Assembly: GCF_051401765.1 (NCBI RefSeq)
Contig: NW_027480535.1
Span: 930,001-994,000 of the forward strand
Length of the DNA stretch: 64,000 nucleotides
Direction: 5' to 3'
From: Calliopsis andreniformis
Taxonomy: Eukaryota; Arthropoda; Insecta; Hymenoptera; Andrenidae
The position numbers and the translations under genes are program-made. This document shows positions 38,226-51,300 of this stretch, in pieces. The notes beneath the pieces are model-generated. The model was not told the origin of the DNA and did not search any database. It worked only from the letters and a program-made list of their open reading frames with translations. Positions within the stretch are counted from its first letter, which is position 1. Each line of letters opens with the position of its first letter.

Positions 38226-40435
38226 GGATTGAGGATTGAGGATTGAGGATTGACGATGAGGGCTGAGGGTTGAGGATTGAGGTTTGAGGACCGAGGACTG
38301 AGGATTGAGGATTGAGAATTGAGGATTGAGGATTGAGGATTGAAGATTGAGGATTGGGTATTGAGGATTGAAGTATGAGGATTGAGGATTGAGGACTGAG
38401 GATTGGGGATTGAAGATTGAGGACTGAGGATTGAGGATTGAGGATTGAGGAGTGAGGATTGAGAATTGAAGATTGAGTATTGAGGTTTGAAGATTGAGGA
38501 CTTTGGATTGAGGATTGAGGATTGAGTATTGAAATTGAGGATTGGGGATTGAGGATTGACGATTGAGGATTCAGTATTGAGGATTGAGAATTGAGGATTG
38601 AGGATTGAAGGTTGAGTATTGAGGATTGAAGATTGAGGGTTGAGGATTGAGTATTGAGGATTGACTATTAGGGCTGAGGGTTGAGGATTGAGGTTTGAGG
38701 ACTGAGGACTGAGGATTGAGGATTGAGAATTGAGGATTGGGGATTGAGGATTGAAGATTGAGGATTGGGTATTGAGGATCGAAGACTGAGGATTGACGAT
38801 TGAGGATTGAGGATTGAGGATTGAAGATTGAGGATTGAGGATTGAGGATTGAGGATTGAGGATTGAAGATTGAGTATTGAGGATTGAAGATTGAGGATTG
38901 AGGATTGAGGATTGAGGATTGAGGACTGAGGATTGATGATTGAGGTTTGATGATTGAGTATTGAGGATTGAAGATTGAGGATTGAGGATTGAGGATTGAG
39001 GATTGAGTTTTGAGGATTGAGAATTGAGGATTCAGGGTTGAAGATTGTGTATACAGGATTGAAGATTGAGGATTGAGGATTGAAGATTGAGGATTGAGGA
39101 TTGAGGATTGAGGATTGAGTATTGAAGATTGAGTATTGAGGATTGAATGTAGGGGATTGAGGGTTGAGGATTGAGGATTGAGGATTGAAGATTGAGGACT
39201 GGGGACTGAGTGTTGAGTGTTGAGTGATGAGAATTGGTGTTTGTGGATAGAGATTTAAAGATTGCAGATTGAGTATTGAGTATTGAAAACTGTGAATTGA
39301 TGATACTCTATTGAGGATTGAGAATTTACAACTGATTGTTGAGGACTGAGGTCTGAAGATTGAGGATTCAGGATTGAGGATCCAGGATTGAGGTTTGAGT
39401 ACTGAGGATTGAGGATTGAGGATTGAGGATTGAGGATTGAGGATTGAGGATTGAGGATTGAGGATTGAGGATTGGGGATTGAAGATTGAGGATTGGGTAT
39501 TGCGTATTGAACATTGAGGATTGAGGATAGAGGATTCAGGATTGAGGATTGGGTATTGAGGATTGAAGACTGAGGATTGAGGATTGAGGATTGAGGGTTG
39601 AGGATTGAAGATTGAGGATTGAGGATAGAGGATTGAGGATTGAAGATTGAGTATTGAGGATTGAAGATTGAGGATTGAGGATTGAGGATTGAGGATTGAG
39701 TATTGAGGATTGAGAATTGAGGATTGAGGGTTGAAGATTGTGTATTCAGGATTGAAGATTGAGGATTGAGGATTGAGGATTGAGGATTGACGATGAGGGC
39801 TGAGGGTTGAGGATTGAGGTTTGAGGACTGAGGACTGAGGATTAAGGATTGAGAATTGAGGATTGATGATTGAGGATTGAAGATTGAGGATTGGGTATTG
39901 AGGATTGAAGAATGAGAATTGAGGATTGAGGACTGAGGATTGAGGATTGAAGATTGAGGATTGAGGATTGAGGATTGAGGATTGAGTATTGAAGATTGAG
40001 TATTGAGGATTGAGGATTGAAGATTGAGGACTGGGGACTGAGTATTGAGCGTTGAGTGATGAGAATTGGTGTTTGTGGATAGAGATTTAAAGATTGCAGA
40101 TTGAGTATTGAGTATTGAAAACTGTGAATTGATGATATCCTATTGAGGATTGAGAATTTACAACTGATTGTTGAGGACTGTGGTCTGAAGATTGAGGATT
40201 CAGGATTGAGGATCCAGGATTGAGGTTTGAGGACTGAGGATTGAGGATTGAGGATTGAGGATTGAGGATTGGGGATTGAAGATTGAGGATTGGGTATTGC
40301 GTATTGAACATTGAGGATTGAGGATTGAGGATTGAGGATTGAGGATTGGGTATTGAGGATTGAAGACTGAGGATTGAGGATTGAGGATTGAGGATTGAGG
40401 ATTGAGGATTGTGGATTGAGAATTGAGGATTGAAG
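38225..40435 (+). repeat. 2.2-kb segment copied from 30.18-32.39 k
   Basis: The match to 30175-32385 holds at a constant offset of 8,050 bp, including the single-base deletion near 38530 (30481 in the other copy) and the private gatatcc alpha landmark at 40071 (32021). Outside this interval both flanks belong to unit C sequence, so the segment looks inserted between two unit C copies by duplication or unequal exchange. The second copy of block S (48.59-62.56 k) ends at the position matching 38.23 k. Confidence 0.8.
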
Positions 40436-42780
40436 ACTGAGGATTGAGGATTGAGGATTGAGGATTGAGGATTGAGGATTGTGGATTGAGGATTGAGGAT
40501 TGAGGATTGAGTATTGAAGATTGAGTGTTGAGGATTGAGAATTGAGGATTGAGGATTGAAGGTTGAGTATTGAGGATTGAAGATTGAGGATTGAGGATTG
40601 AGGATTGAGGTTTGACTATGAGGGCTGAGGGTTGAGGATTGACGTTTGAGGACTGAGGACTGAGGATTGAGGATTGAGAATTGAGGATTGAGGATTGAGG
40701 ATTGAAGATTGAGGATTGGGTATTGAGGATCGAAGACTGAGGATTGAGGATTGAGGATTGAGGATTGAGGATTGAAGATTGAGGATTGAGGATTGAGGAT
40801 TGAGGATTGAAGATTGAGTATTGAGGATTGAAGATTGAGGATTGAGTATTGAGGATTGATGATTGAGTATTGAGGATTGAAGATTGAGGATTGAGGATTG
40901 AGGATTGGGGATTGAAGATTGAGGATTGGGTATTGCGTATTGTACATTGAGGATTGAGGATTGAGGATTGAGGATTGAGGATTGGGTATTGAGGATTGAA
41001 GACTGAGGATTGAGGATTGAGGATTGAGGATTGAGGATTGAGGATTGTGGATTGAGGATTGAGGATTGAAGATTGAGTATTGAGGATTGAAGGTTGAGGA
41101 TTGAGGATTGAGTATTGGGGATTGAGGATTGAAGATTGAGGATTGTGGATTCAGGATTAAAGATTGAGTATTGAGGATTGAAGATTGAGAATTGAGGATT
41201 GAGGATTGAACATTGAGGACTGAGTGTTGAGGGTTGAGTGATGAGAATTGATGTTTGTGGATGGAGATTTGAAGAATGCAGATTAAGTATTGAGTATTGA
41301 AAGCTGTGAATTGACGATATTCTATTGGGTATTGAGGATTGTCACCTGATTGTTGAGGACTGAGGGCTGAAGATTGAGGATTCAGGATTGAGGATTCAGA
41401 ATTGAGGTTTGAGGACTGAGGATTGAGGATTGAGGATTGAGGATTGAGTATTGAGGATTGAAGATTGAGGATTGAGGATTGAGGATTGAGGATTGAGGAT
41501 TGAGGATGATGGCTGAGGGTTGAGGATTGAGGTTTAAGGACTGAGGACTGAGGATTGAGGATTGAGAATTGAGGATTGTGGATCGAGGATTGAAGATTGA
41601 GGATTGAAGAATGAGGATTGAGGATTGAGGATTGAGGATTGAGGATTGAAGATTGAGTATTGCGGATTGAAGATTGATGATTGAGGATTGTGGATTGAGG
41701 ATTGAGGATTGAACATTGAGGACTGAGTGTTGAGGGTTGAGTGATGAGAATTGGTGTTTGTGGATAGAGGTTTGAAGATTGCAGATTGAGCATTGAGTAT
41801 TGAAGACTGTGAATGCAGGATATTCTATTGAGGATTGAGTATTGACAACTGATTGTTGAGGGCTGAGGGCTGAAAATTGAGGATTCAGGATTGAGGATTC
41901 TGAATTGAGGTTTGAGGACTGAGGATTGAGGGTTGAAGATTGATTATTGAGGATTGAAGATTGAAGATTGAGGATTGAGGAATGAGGATTGAGGATGAGG
42001 GCTGAGGGTTGAGGATTGAGGTTTGAGGATTGAGGACTGAGGATTGAGGATTGAGGATTGATGATTGAGTATTGAGGATTGAAGATTGAGGATTGAGGAT
42101 TGAGGATTGAGGATTGAGGATTGAGGATTGAGGATTGAGGATTGGGGATTGAAGATTGAGGATCGGGTATTGCGTATTGAACATTGAGGATTGAGGATTG
42201 AGGATTGAGGATTGAGGATTGGGTATTGAGGATTGAAGACTGAGGATTGAGGATTGAGGATTGAGGATTGAGGATTGAGGATTGTGGATTGAGGATTCAG
42301 GATTGAGGTTTGAGTACTGAGGATTGAGGATTGAGGATTGAGGATTGAGGATTGAGGATTGAGGATTGAAGATCGAGGATTGAAGATTGAGGATTGGGTA
42401 TTGCTGACTGAACATTGAGGATTGAGGATTGAGAATTGAGTATTGAGGATTGAGGACTGAAGGATGAATATTGATGATTGAAGATTGAGGATTGAGGATT
42501 GAGGGCTGTGGATTGAGAACGAGGACTGAGGGTTCAGCATTGATGTCTGAGGTCTGAGGATTGAGGATTGAGGAATGAGGATTGAAGATTGAGTATTGAG
42601 GTTTGAAGATTGAGGATTTTGGATTGAGGATTGAGGATTGAGTATTGAAGATTGAGGATTGGGGATTGAGGATTGACGATTGAGGATTCAGTATTGAGGA
42701 TTGAGAATTGAGGATAGAGGATTGAAGGTTGAGTATTGAGGATTGAAGATTGAGGATTGAGGATTGAGGATTGAGGATTG
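40435..42780 (+). repeat. Unit C, copy 4 (beta-gamma part)
   Basis: It matches 35.70-38.0 k at an offset of 4,786 bp, with landmarks near 41252 (beta) and 41755 (gamma). It also matches 61428-62083 and neighbours at an offset of 19,543 bp. The join with the previous segment is near 40430, where a GATTGAA heptamer is followed by GACTGAG. Confidence 0.77.
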
Positions 42781-45700
42781 ACTATGAGGCCTGAGGGTTG
42801 AGGATTGAGGTTTGAGGGCTGAGGACTGAGGATTGAGGATTGAGAATTGAGGATTGAGGATTGAGGATTGAAGATTGAGGATTGGGTATTCAGGGTCGAA
42901 GACTGAGGATTGAGGATTGAGGATTGAGGATTGAGGATCGAAGATTAAGGATTGAAGATTGAGGATTGGGTATTGAGGATCGAAGACTGAGGATTGAGGA
43001 TTGAGGATTGAGGATTGAGGATTGAAGATTGAGGATTGAGGATTGAGGATTGAGGATTGAAGATTGAGTATTGAGGACTGAGGATTGATGATTGAGGATT
43101 GATGATTGAGTATTGAGGATTGAAGATTGAGGATTGAGGATTAAGGATTGAGTGTTGATTGAGAATTGAGGACTGAGGATTGAGGATTGAGAATTGAGGA
43201 TTGAGGATTGAGGATTGAAGATTGAGGATTGGGTATTGAGGATCGAAGGCTGAGGATTGACGATTGAGGATTGAGGATTGAGGATTGAAGATTGAGGATT
43301 GGGGATTGAGGATTGAGGATTGAAGATTGAGGACTGGGGACTGAGTATTGAGGGTTGAGTGATGAGAATTGGTGTTTGTGGATAGAGATTTAAAGATTGC
43401 AGATTGAGTATTGAGTATTGAAAACTGTGAATTGATGATATTCTATTGAGGATTGAGAATTTACAACTGATTGTTGAGGACTGAGGTCTGAAGATTGAGG
43501 ATTCAGGATTGAGGATCCAGGATTGAAGTTTGAGGACTGAGGATTGTGGATTGAGGATTGAGGATTGAGGATTGAGGATTGAGGATTGGTTATTGAGGAT
43601 TGAAGGCTGAGGATTGAGGATTGAGGATTGAGTATTGAGGATTGAAGATTGAGGATTGTGGATTGAGGATTGAGGATTGAAGATTGAGTATTGAGGATTG
43701 AAGGTTGAGGATTGAGGATTGAGGATTGATGATTGAGTATTGAGGATTGAAGATTGAGGATTGAGGATTGAGGATTGAGGACTGAGGATTGGTGATTGAG
43801 GATTGATGATTGAGTATTGAGGACTGAAGATTGAGGATTGAGGATTGAGGATTGAAGATTGAGGATTGAGTATTGAGGATTGAGAATTGAGGATTGAGGA
43901 TTGAGGGTTGAAGATTGTGTATTCAGGATTGAAGATTGAGGATTGAGGATTGAGGATTGTGGATTGACGATGAGGGCTGAGGGTTGAGGATTGAGGTTTG
44001 AGGACTGAGGACTGAGGATTGAGGATTCAGAATTGAGGATTGAGGATTGAGGATTGAAGATTGAGGATTGGGTATTGAGGATTGAAGAATGAGGATTGAG
44101 GATTGAGGACTGAGGATTGAGGATTGAAGATTGAGGATTGAGGATTGTGGATTGAGGATTGAAGATTGAGTATTGAGGATTGAAGGTAGGGGATTGAGGA
44201 TTGAGGATTGAGGATTGAATGTAGGGGATTGAGGGTTGAGGATTGAGGATTGAGGATTGAAGATTGAGGACTGGGGACTGAGTATTGAGCGTTGAGGGAT
44301 GAGAATTGGTGTTTGTGGATAGAGATTTAAAGATTGCAGATTGAGTATTGAGTATTGAAAACTGTGAATTGATGATATTCTATTGAGGATTGAGAATTTA
44401 CAACTGATTGTTGAGGACTGAGGTCAGAAGATTGAGGATTCAGGATTGAAGATCCAGGATTGAGGTTTGAGGACTGAGGATTGAGGATTGAGGATTGAGG
44501 ATTGAGGATTGGGGATTGAAGATTGAGGATTGGGTATTGCGTATTGAACATTGAGGATTGAGGATTGAGGATTGAGGATTGAGGATTGGGTATTGAGGAT
44601 TGAAGACTGAGGATTGAACATTGAGGATTGAGGATTGAGGATTGAGGATTGAAGATTGAGGACTGTGGATTGAGGATTGAGGATTGAAGATTGAGTATTG
44701 AGGATTGAAGGTTGAGGATTGAGGATTGAGTATTGGGGATTGAGGATTGAAGATTGAGGATTGTGGATTCAGGATTAAAGATTGAGAATTGAGGATTGAA
44801 GATTGAGAATTGAGGATTGAGGATTGAACATTGAGGACTGAGTGTTGAGGGTTGAGTGATGAGAATTGATGTTTGTGGATGGAGATTTGAAGAATGCAGA
44901 TTAAGTATTGAGTATTGAAAGCTGTGAATTGACGATATTCTGTTGGGTATTGAGGATTGTCACCTGATTGTTGAGGACTGAGGGCTGAAGATTGAAGATT
45001 CAGGATTGAGGATTCAGAATTGAGGTTTGTGGACTGAGGATTGAGGATTGAGGATTGAAGATTGAGTATTGAGGATTGAAGATTGAGGATTGAGGATTGA
45101 GTATTGAGGATTGAGGATGATGGCTGAGGGTTGAGGATTGAGGTTTAAGGACTGAGGACTGAGGATTGAGGATTGAGAATTGAGGATTGTGGATCGAGGA
45201 TTGAAAATTGAGGATTGAAGAATGAGGATTGAGGATTGAGGATTTAGGATTGAGGATTGAAGATTGAGTATTGCGGATTGAAGATTGATGATTGAGGATT
45301 GTGGATTGAGGATTGAGGATTGAACATTGAGGACTGAGTGTTGAGGGTTGAGTGATGAGAATTGGTGTTTGTGGATAGAGATTTAAAGATTGCAGATTGA
45401 GTATTGAGTATTGAAAACTGTGAATTGAGGATATTCTATTGAGGATTGAGTATTGACAACTGATTGTTGAGGGCTGAGGGCTGAAAATTGAGGATTCAGG
45501 ATTGAGGATTCTGAATTGAGGTTTGAGGACTGAGGATTGAGGGTTGAAGATTGATTATTGAGGATTGAAGATTGAAGATTGAGGATTGAGGAATGAGGAT
45601 TGAGGATGAGGGCTGAGGGTTGAGGATTGAGGTTTGAGGATTGAGGACTGAGGATTGAGGATTGAGGATTGATGATTGAGTATTGAGGATTGAAGATTGA

Positions 45701-48360
45701 GGATTGAGGATTGAGGATCGAGGATTGAGGATTGAAGATTGAGAATTGGGGACTGAGTGTTGAGGGTTGAGTGATGAGAATTGATGTTTGTGGATAGAGA
45801 TTTAAAGATAGCAGATTGAGTATTGAGTATTGAAAACTGTGAATTGATGATATTCTATTGAGGATTGAGAATTGACAACTGATTTTTGAGAACTGAGGTC
45901 TGAAGATTGAGGATTCAGGATTGAGGATTCAGGATTGAGGTTTGAGTACTGAGGATTGAGGATTGAGGATTGAGGATTGAGGATTGAGGATTGAGGATTG
46001 AAGATCGAGGATTGGAGATTGAGGATTGGGTATTGCTGACTGAACATTGAGGATTGAGGATTGAGGATTGAGTATTGAGGATTGAGGACTGAAGGTTGAA
46101 TATTGATGATTGAAGATTGAGGATTGAGGATTGAGGGCTGTGGATTGAGAACGAGGACTGAGGGTTCAGCATTGATGTCTGAGGTCTGAGGATTGAGGAT
46201 TGAGGATTGAGGATTGAAGATTGAGTATTGAGGTTTGAAGATTTAGGATTTTGGATTGAGGATTGAGGATTGTGTATTGAAGATTGAGGATTGGGGATTG
46301 AGGATTGACGATTGAGGATTCAGTATTGAGGATTGAGAATTGAGGATAGAGGATTGAAGGTTGAGTATTGAGGATTGAAGATTGAGGATTGAGGATTGAG
46401 GATTGAGGATTGACTATGAGGCCTGAGGGTTGAGGATTGAGGTTTGAGGACTGAGGACTGAGGATTGATAATTGAGAATTGAGGATTGAGGATTGAGGAT
46501 TGAAGATTGAGGTTTGGGTGTTGAGGATCGAAGACTGAGGATTGAGGATTGAGGATTGAGGATTGAGGATTGAAGATTGAGGATTGAAGATTGAGGATTG
46601 GGTATTGAGGATCGAAGACTGAGGATTGAGGATTGAGGGTTGAGGATTGAGGATTGAAGATTGAGGATTGAGGATTGAGGATTGAGGATTGAAGATTGAG
46701 TATTGAGGACTGAGGATTGATGATTGAGGATTGATGATTGAGTATTGAGGATTGAAGATTGAGGATTGAGGATTAAGGATTGAGTGTTGAGGATTGAGAA
46801 TTGAGGACTGAGGATTGAGGGTTGAGGATTGAGGATTGAGGATTGAGGATTGAGGATTGAGGATTGAGTATTGAGGATTGAAGATTGAGAATTGAGGATT
46901 CAGGATTGAGGATTGAGTATTGAGGATTGAGAATTGAGGATTGAGTGTTGAAGATTGTGTATTCAGGATTGAAGATTGAGGATTGAGGATTGAGGATTGA
47001 GGACTGACGATGAGGGCTGAGGGTTGAGGATTGACGTTTGAGGACTGAGGACTGAGGATTGAGGATTGAGAGTTGAGGATTGAGGATTGAGGATTGAAGA
47101 TTGAGGATTGGGTATTGAGGATTGAAGAATGAGGATTGAGGATTGAGGACTGAGGACTGAGGATTGAAGATTGAGAATTGAGGATTGAGGATTGAGGATT
47201 GAGTATTGAAGATTGAGTATTGAGGATTGAATGTAGGGGATTGAGGGTTGAGGATTGAGGATTGAGGATTGAAGATTGAGGACTGGGGACTGAGTATTGA
47301 GGGTTGAATGATGAGAATTGGTGTTTGTGGATAGAGATTTAAAGATTGCAGATTGAGTATTGAGTATTGAAAACTGTGAATTGATGATATTCTATTGAGG
47401 ATTGAGAATTTACAACTGATTGTTGAGGGCTGAGGGCTGAAAATTGAGGATTCAGGATTGAGGATTCAGAATTGAGGTTTGAGGACTGAGGATTGAGGGT
47501 TGAAGATTGATTACTGAGGATTGAAGATTGAAGATTGAGGATTGAGGAATGAGGATTGAGGATGAGGGCTGAGGGTTGAGGATTGAGGTTTGAGGATTGA
47601 GGACTGAGGATTGAGGATTGAGGATTGATGATTGAGTATTGAGGATTGAAGATTGAGGATTGAGGATTGAGGATTGAGGATTGAGGATTGAAGATTGAGG
47701 ATTGGGGGACTGAGTGTTGAGGGTTGAGTGATGAGAATTGATGTTTGTGGATAGAGACTTAAAGATAGCAGGTTGAGTATTGAGTATTGAAAACTGTGAA
47801 TTGATGATATTCTATTGAGGATTGAGAATTGACAACTGATTTTTGAGCACTGAGGTCTGAAGATTGAGGATTCAGGATTGAGGATTCAGGATTGAGGTTT
47901 GAGTACTGAGGATTGAGGATTGAGGATTGAGGATTGAGGATTGAGGATTGAGGATTGAGGATTGAAGATTGAGGATTGGGTGTTGCTGACTGAACGTTGA
48001 GGATTGAGGATTGAGGATTGAGTATTGAGGATTGAGGTCTGAAGATTGAATATTGATGATTGAAGATTGAGGATTGAGGATTGAGGGCTGTGGATTGAGG
48101 ACGAGGACTGAGGGTTCAGTATTGATGTCTGAGGTCTGAGGATTGAGGATTGAGGATTGAGGATTGAAGATTGAGTATTGAGGTTTGAAGATTGAGGATT
48201 TTGGATTGAGGATTGAGGATTGAGTATTGAAGATTGAGGATTGTGGATTGAGGATTGACGATTGAGGATTCAGTATTGAGGATTGAGAATTGAGGATAGA
48301 GGATTGAAGGTTGAGTATTGAGGATTGAAGATTGAGGATTGAGGATTGAGGATTGAGGAT
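42780..48360 (+). repeat. Higher-order repeat unit D, copy 1 (about 5.6 kb)
   Basis: Landmarks near 43372, 44311 (alpha), 44871 (beta), 45367 (alpha), 45785 (epsilon), 47323 (alpha) and 47743 (delta). All seven recur at 48955, 49900, 50460, 50955, 51374, 53017 and 53437. The offset is 5,582-5,589 bp at the left and 5,695 bp at the right, because about 106 bp is missing in this copy near 46.82 k. Unit D is unit A with a different left end. Confidence 0.83.
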
Positions 48361-48361
48361 T

Positions 48362-51300
48362 GACTATGAGGCCTGAGGGTTGAGGATTGAGGTTTGAGGG
48401 CTGAGGACTGAGGATTGAGGATTGAGAATTGAGGATTGAGGATTGAGGATTGAAGATTGAGGATTGGGTATTCAGGGTCGAAGACTGAGGATTGAGGATT
48501 GAGGATTGAGGATTGAGGATCGAAGATTAAGGATTGAAGATTGAGGATTGGGTATTGAGGATCGAAGACTGAGGATTGAGGATTGAGGATTGAGGATTGA
48601 GGATTGAAGATTGAGGATTGAGGATTGAGGATTGAGGATTGAAGATTGAGTATTGAGGACTGAGGATTGATGATTGAGGATTGATGATTGAGTATTGAGG
48701 ATTGAAGATTGAGGATTGAGGATTAAGGATTGAGTGTTGATTGAGAATTGAGGACTGAGGATTGAGGATTGAGAATTGAGGATTGAGGATTGAGGATTGA
48801 AGATTGAGGATTGGGTATTGAGGATCGAAGGCTGAGGATTGACGATTGAGGATTGAGGATTGAGGATTGAAGATTGAGGATTGGGGATTGAGGATTGAGG
48901 ATTGAAGATTGAGGACTGGGGACTGAGTATTGAGGGTTGAGTGATGAGAATTGGTGTTTGTGGATAGAGATTTAAAGATTGCAGATTGAGTATTGAGTAT
49001 TGAAAACTGTGAATTGATGATATTCTATTGAGGATTGAGAATTTACAACTGATTGTTGAGGACTGAGGTCTGAAGATTGAGGATTCAGGATTGAGGATCC
49101 AGGATTGAAGTTTGAGGACCGAGGATTGTGGATTGAGGATTGAGGATTGAGAATTGAGGATTGAGGATTGAGGATTGGTTATTGAGGATTGAAGGCTGAG
49201 GATTGAGGATTGAGGATTGAGTATTGAGGATTGAAGATTGAGGATTGTGGATTGAGGATTGAGGATTGAAGATTGAGTATTGAGGATTGAAGGTTGAGGA
49301 TTGAGGATTGAGGATTGATGATTGAGTATTGAGGATTGAAGATTGAGGATTGAGGATTGAGGATTGAGGACTGAGGATTGGTGATTGAGGATTGATGATT
49401 GAGTATTGAGGACTGAAGATTGAGGATTGAGGATTGAGGATTGAAGATTGAGGATTGAGTATTGAGGATTGAGAATTGAGGATTGAGGATTGAGGGTTGA
49501 AGATTGTGTATTCAGGATTGAAGATTGAGGATTGAGGATTGAGGATTGTGGATTGACGATGAGGGCTGAGGGTTGAGGATTGAGGTTTGAGGACTGAGGA
49601 CTGAGGATTGAGGATTCAGAATTGAGGATTGAGGATTGAGGATTGAAGATTGAGGATTGGGTATTGAGGATTGAAGAATGAGGATTGAGGATTGAGGACT
49701 GAGGATTGAGGATTGAAGATTGAGGATTGAGGATTGTGGATTGAGGATTGAAGATTGAGTATTGAGGATTGAAGGTAGGGGATTGAGGATTGAGGATTGA
49801 GGATTGAATGTAGGGGATTGAGGGTTGAGGATTGAGGATTGAGGATTGAAGATTGAGGACTGGGGACTGAGTATTGAGCGTTGAGGGATGAGAATTGGTG
49901 TTTGTGGATAGAGATTTAAAGATTGCAGATTGAGTATTGAGTATTGAAAACTGTGAATTGATGATATTCTATTGAGGATTGAGAATTTACAACTGATTGT
50001 TGAGGACTGAGGTCAGAAGATTGAGGATTCAGGATTGAAGATCCAGGATTGAGGTTTGAGGACTGAGGATTGAGGATTGAGGATTGAGGATTGAGGATTG
50101 GGGATTGAAGATTGAGGATTGGGTATTGCGTATTGAACATTGAGGATTGAGGATTGAGGATTGAGGATTGAGGATTGGGTATTGAGGATTGAAGACTGAG
50201 GATTGAACATTGAGGATTGAGGATTGAGGATTGAGGATTGAAGATTGAGGACTGTGGATTGAGGATTGAGGATTGAAGATTGAGTATTGAGGATTGAAGG
50301 TTGAGGATTGAGGATTGAGTATTGGGGATTGAGGATTGAAGATTGAGGATTGTGGATTCAGGATTAAAGATTGAGAATTGAGGATTGAAGATTGAGAATT
50401 GAGGATTGAGGATTGAACATTGAGGACTGAGTGTTGAGGGTTGAGTGATGAGAATTGATGTTTGTGGATGGAGATTTGAAGAATGCAGATTAAGCATTGA
50501 GTATTGAAAGCTGTGAATTGACGATATTCTGTTGGGTATTGAGGATTGTCACCTGATTGTTGAGGACTGAGGGCTGAAGATTGAAGATTCAGGATTGAGG
50601 ATTCAGAATTGAGGTTTGTGGACTGAGGATTGAGGATTGAGGATTGAAGATTGAGTATTGAGGATTGAAGATTGAGGATTGAGGATTGAGTATTGAGGAT
50701 TGAGGATGATGGCTGAGGGTTGAGGATTGAGGTTTAAGGACTGAGGACTGAGGATTGAGGATTGAGAATTGAGGATTGTGGATCGAGGATTGAAAATTGA
50801 GGATTGAAGAATGAGGATTGAGGATTGAGGATTGAGGATTGAGGATTGAAGATTGAGTATTGCGGATTGAAGATTGATGATTGAGTATTGTGGATTGAGG
50901 ATTGAGGATTGAACATTGAGGACTGAGTGTTGAGGGTTGAGTGATGAGAATTGGTGTTTGTGGATAGAGATTTAAAGATTGCAGATTGAGTATTGAGTAT
51001 TGAAAACTGTGAATTGAGGATATTCTATTGAGGATTGAGTATTGACAACTGATTGTTGAGGGCTGAGGGCTGAAAATTGAGGATCCAGGGTTGAGGATTC
51101 TGAATTGAGGTTTGAGGACTGAGGATTGAGGGTTGAAGATTGATTATTGAGGATTGAAGATTGAAGATTGAGGATTGAGGAATGAGGATTGAGGATGAGG
51201 GCTGAGGGTTGAGGATTGAGGTTTGAGGATTGAGGACTGAGGATTGAGGATTGAGGATTGATGATTGAGTATTGAGGATTGAAGATTGAGGATTGAGGAT

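Larger units (their letters stand above)
24390..38230 (+). repeat. Large segmental duplication S (about 13.8 kb), copy 1
   Basis: This block recurs at 48.59-62.56 k in the same orientation. The offset is 24,204 bp at the left (for example 24721 to 48925) and 24,329 bp to the right of about 27.5 k (for example 28688 to 53017, and 38192 to 62521). The change of 125 bp is explained by one deletion in this copy near 27487. Seventeen main landmarks, from 24752 to 36970, repeat in identical order. It includes a near copy of unit A (25431-30961, matching 1-5650) followed by two copies of unit C (about 31.98-35.25 k and 35.31-38.2 k). Confidence 0.87.

Noticed and set aside
40087..41793. Second 568-codon - strand frame, and frames of 507 and 446 codons at 35484-37007, 59813-61336, 33905-35245 and 58234-59574
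   Set aside because: Same arithmetic effect. They are duplicated because the underlying DNA is duplicated, not because a protein family is kept.
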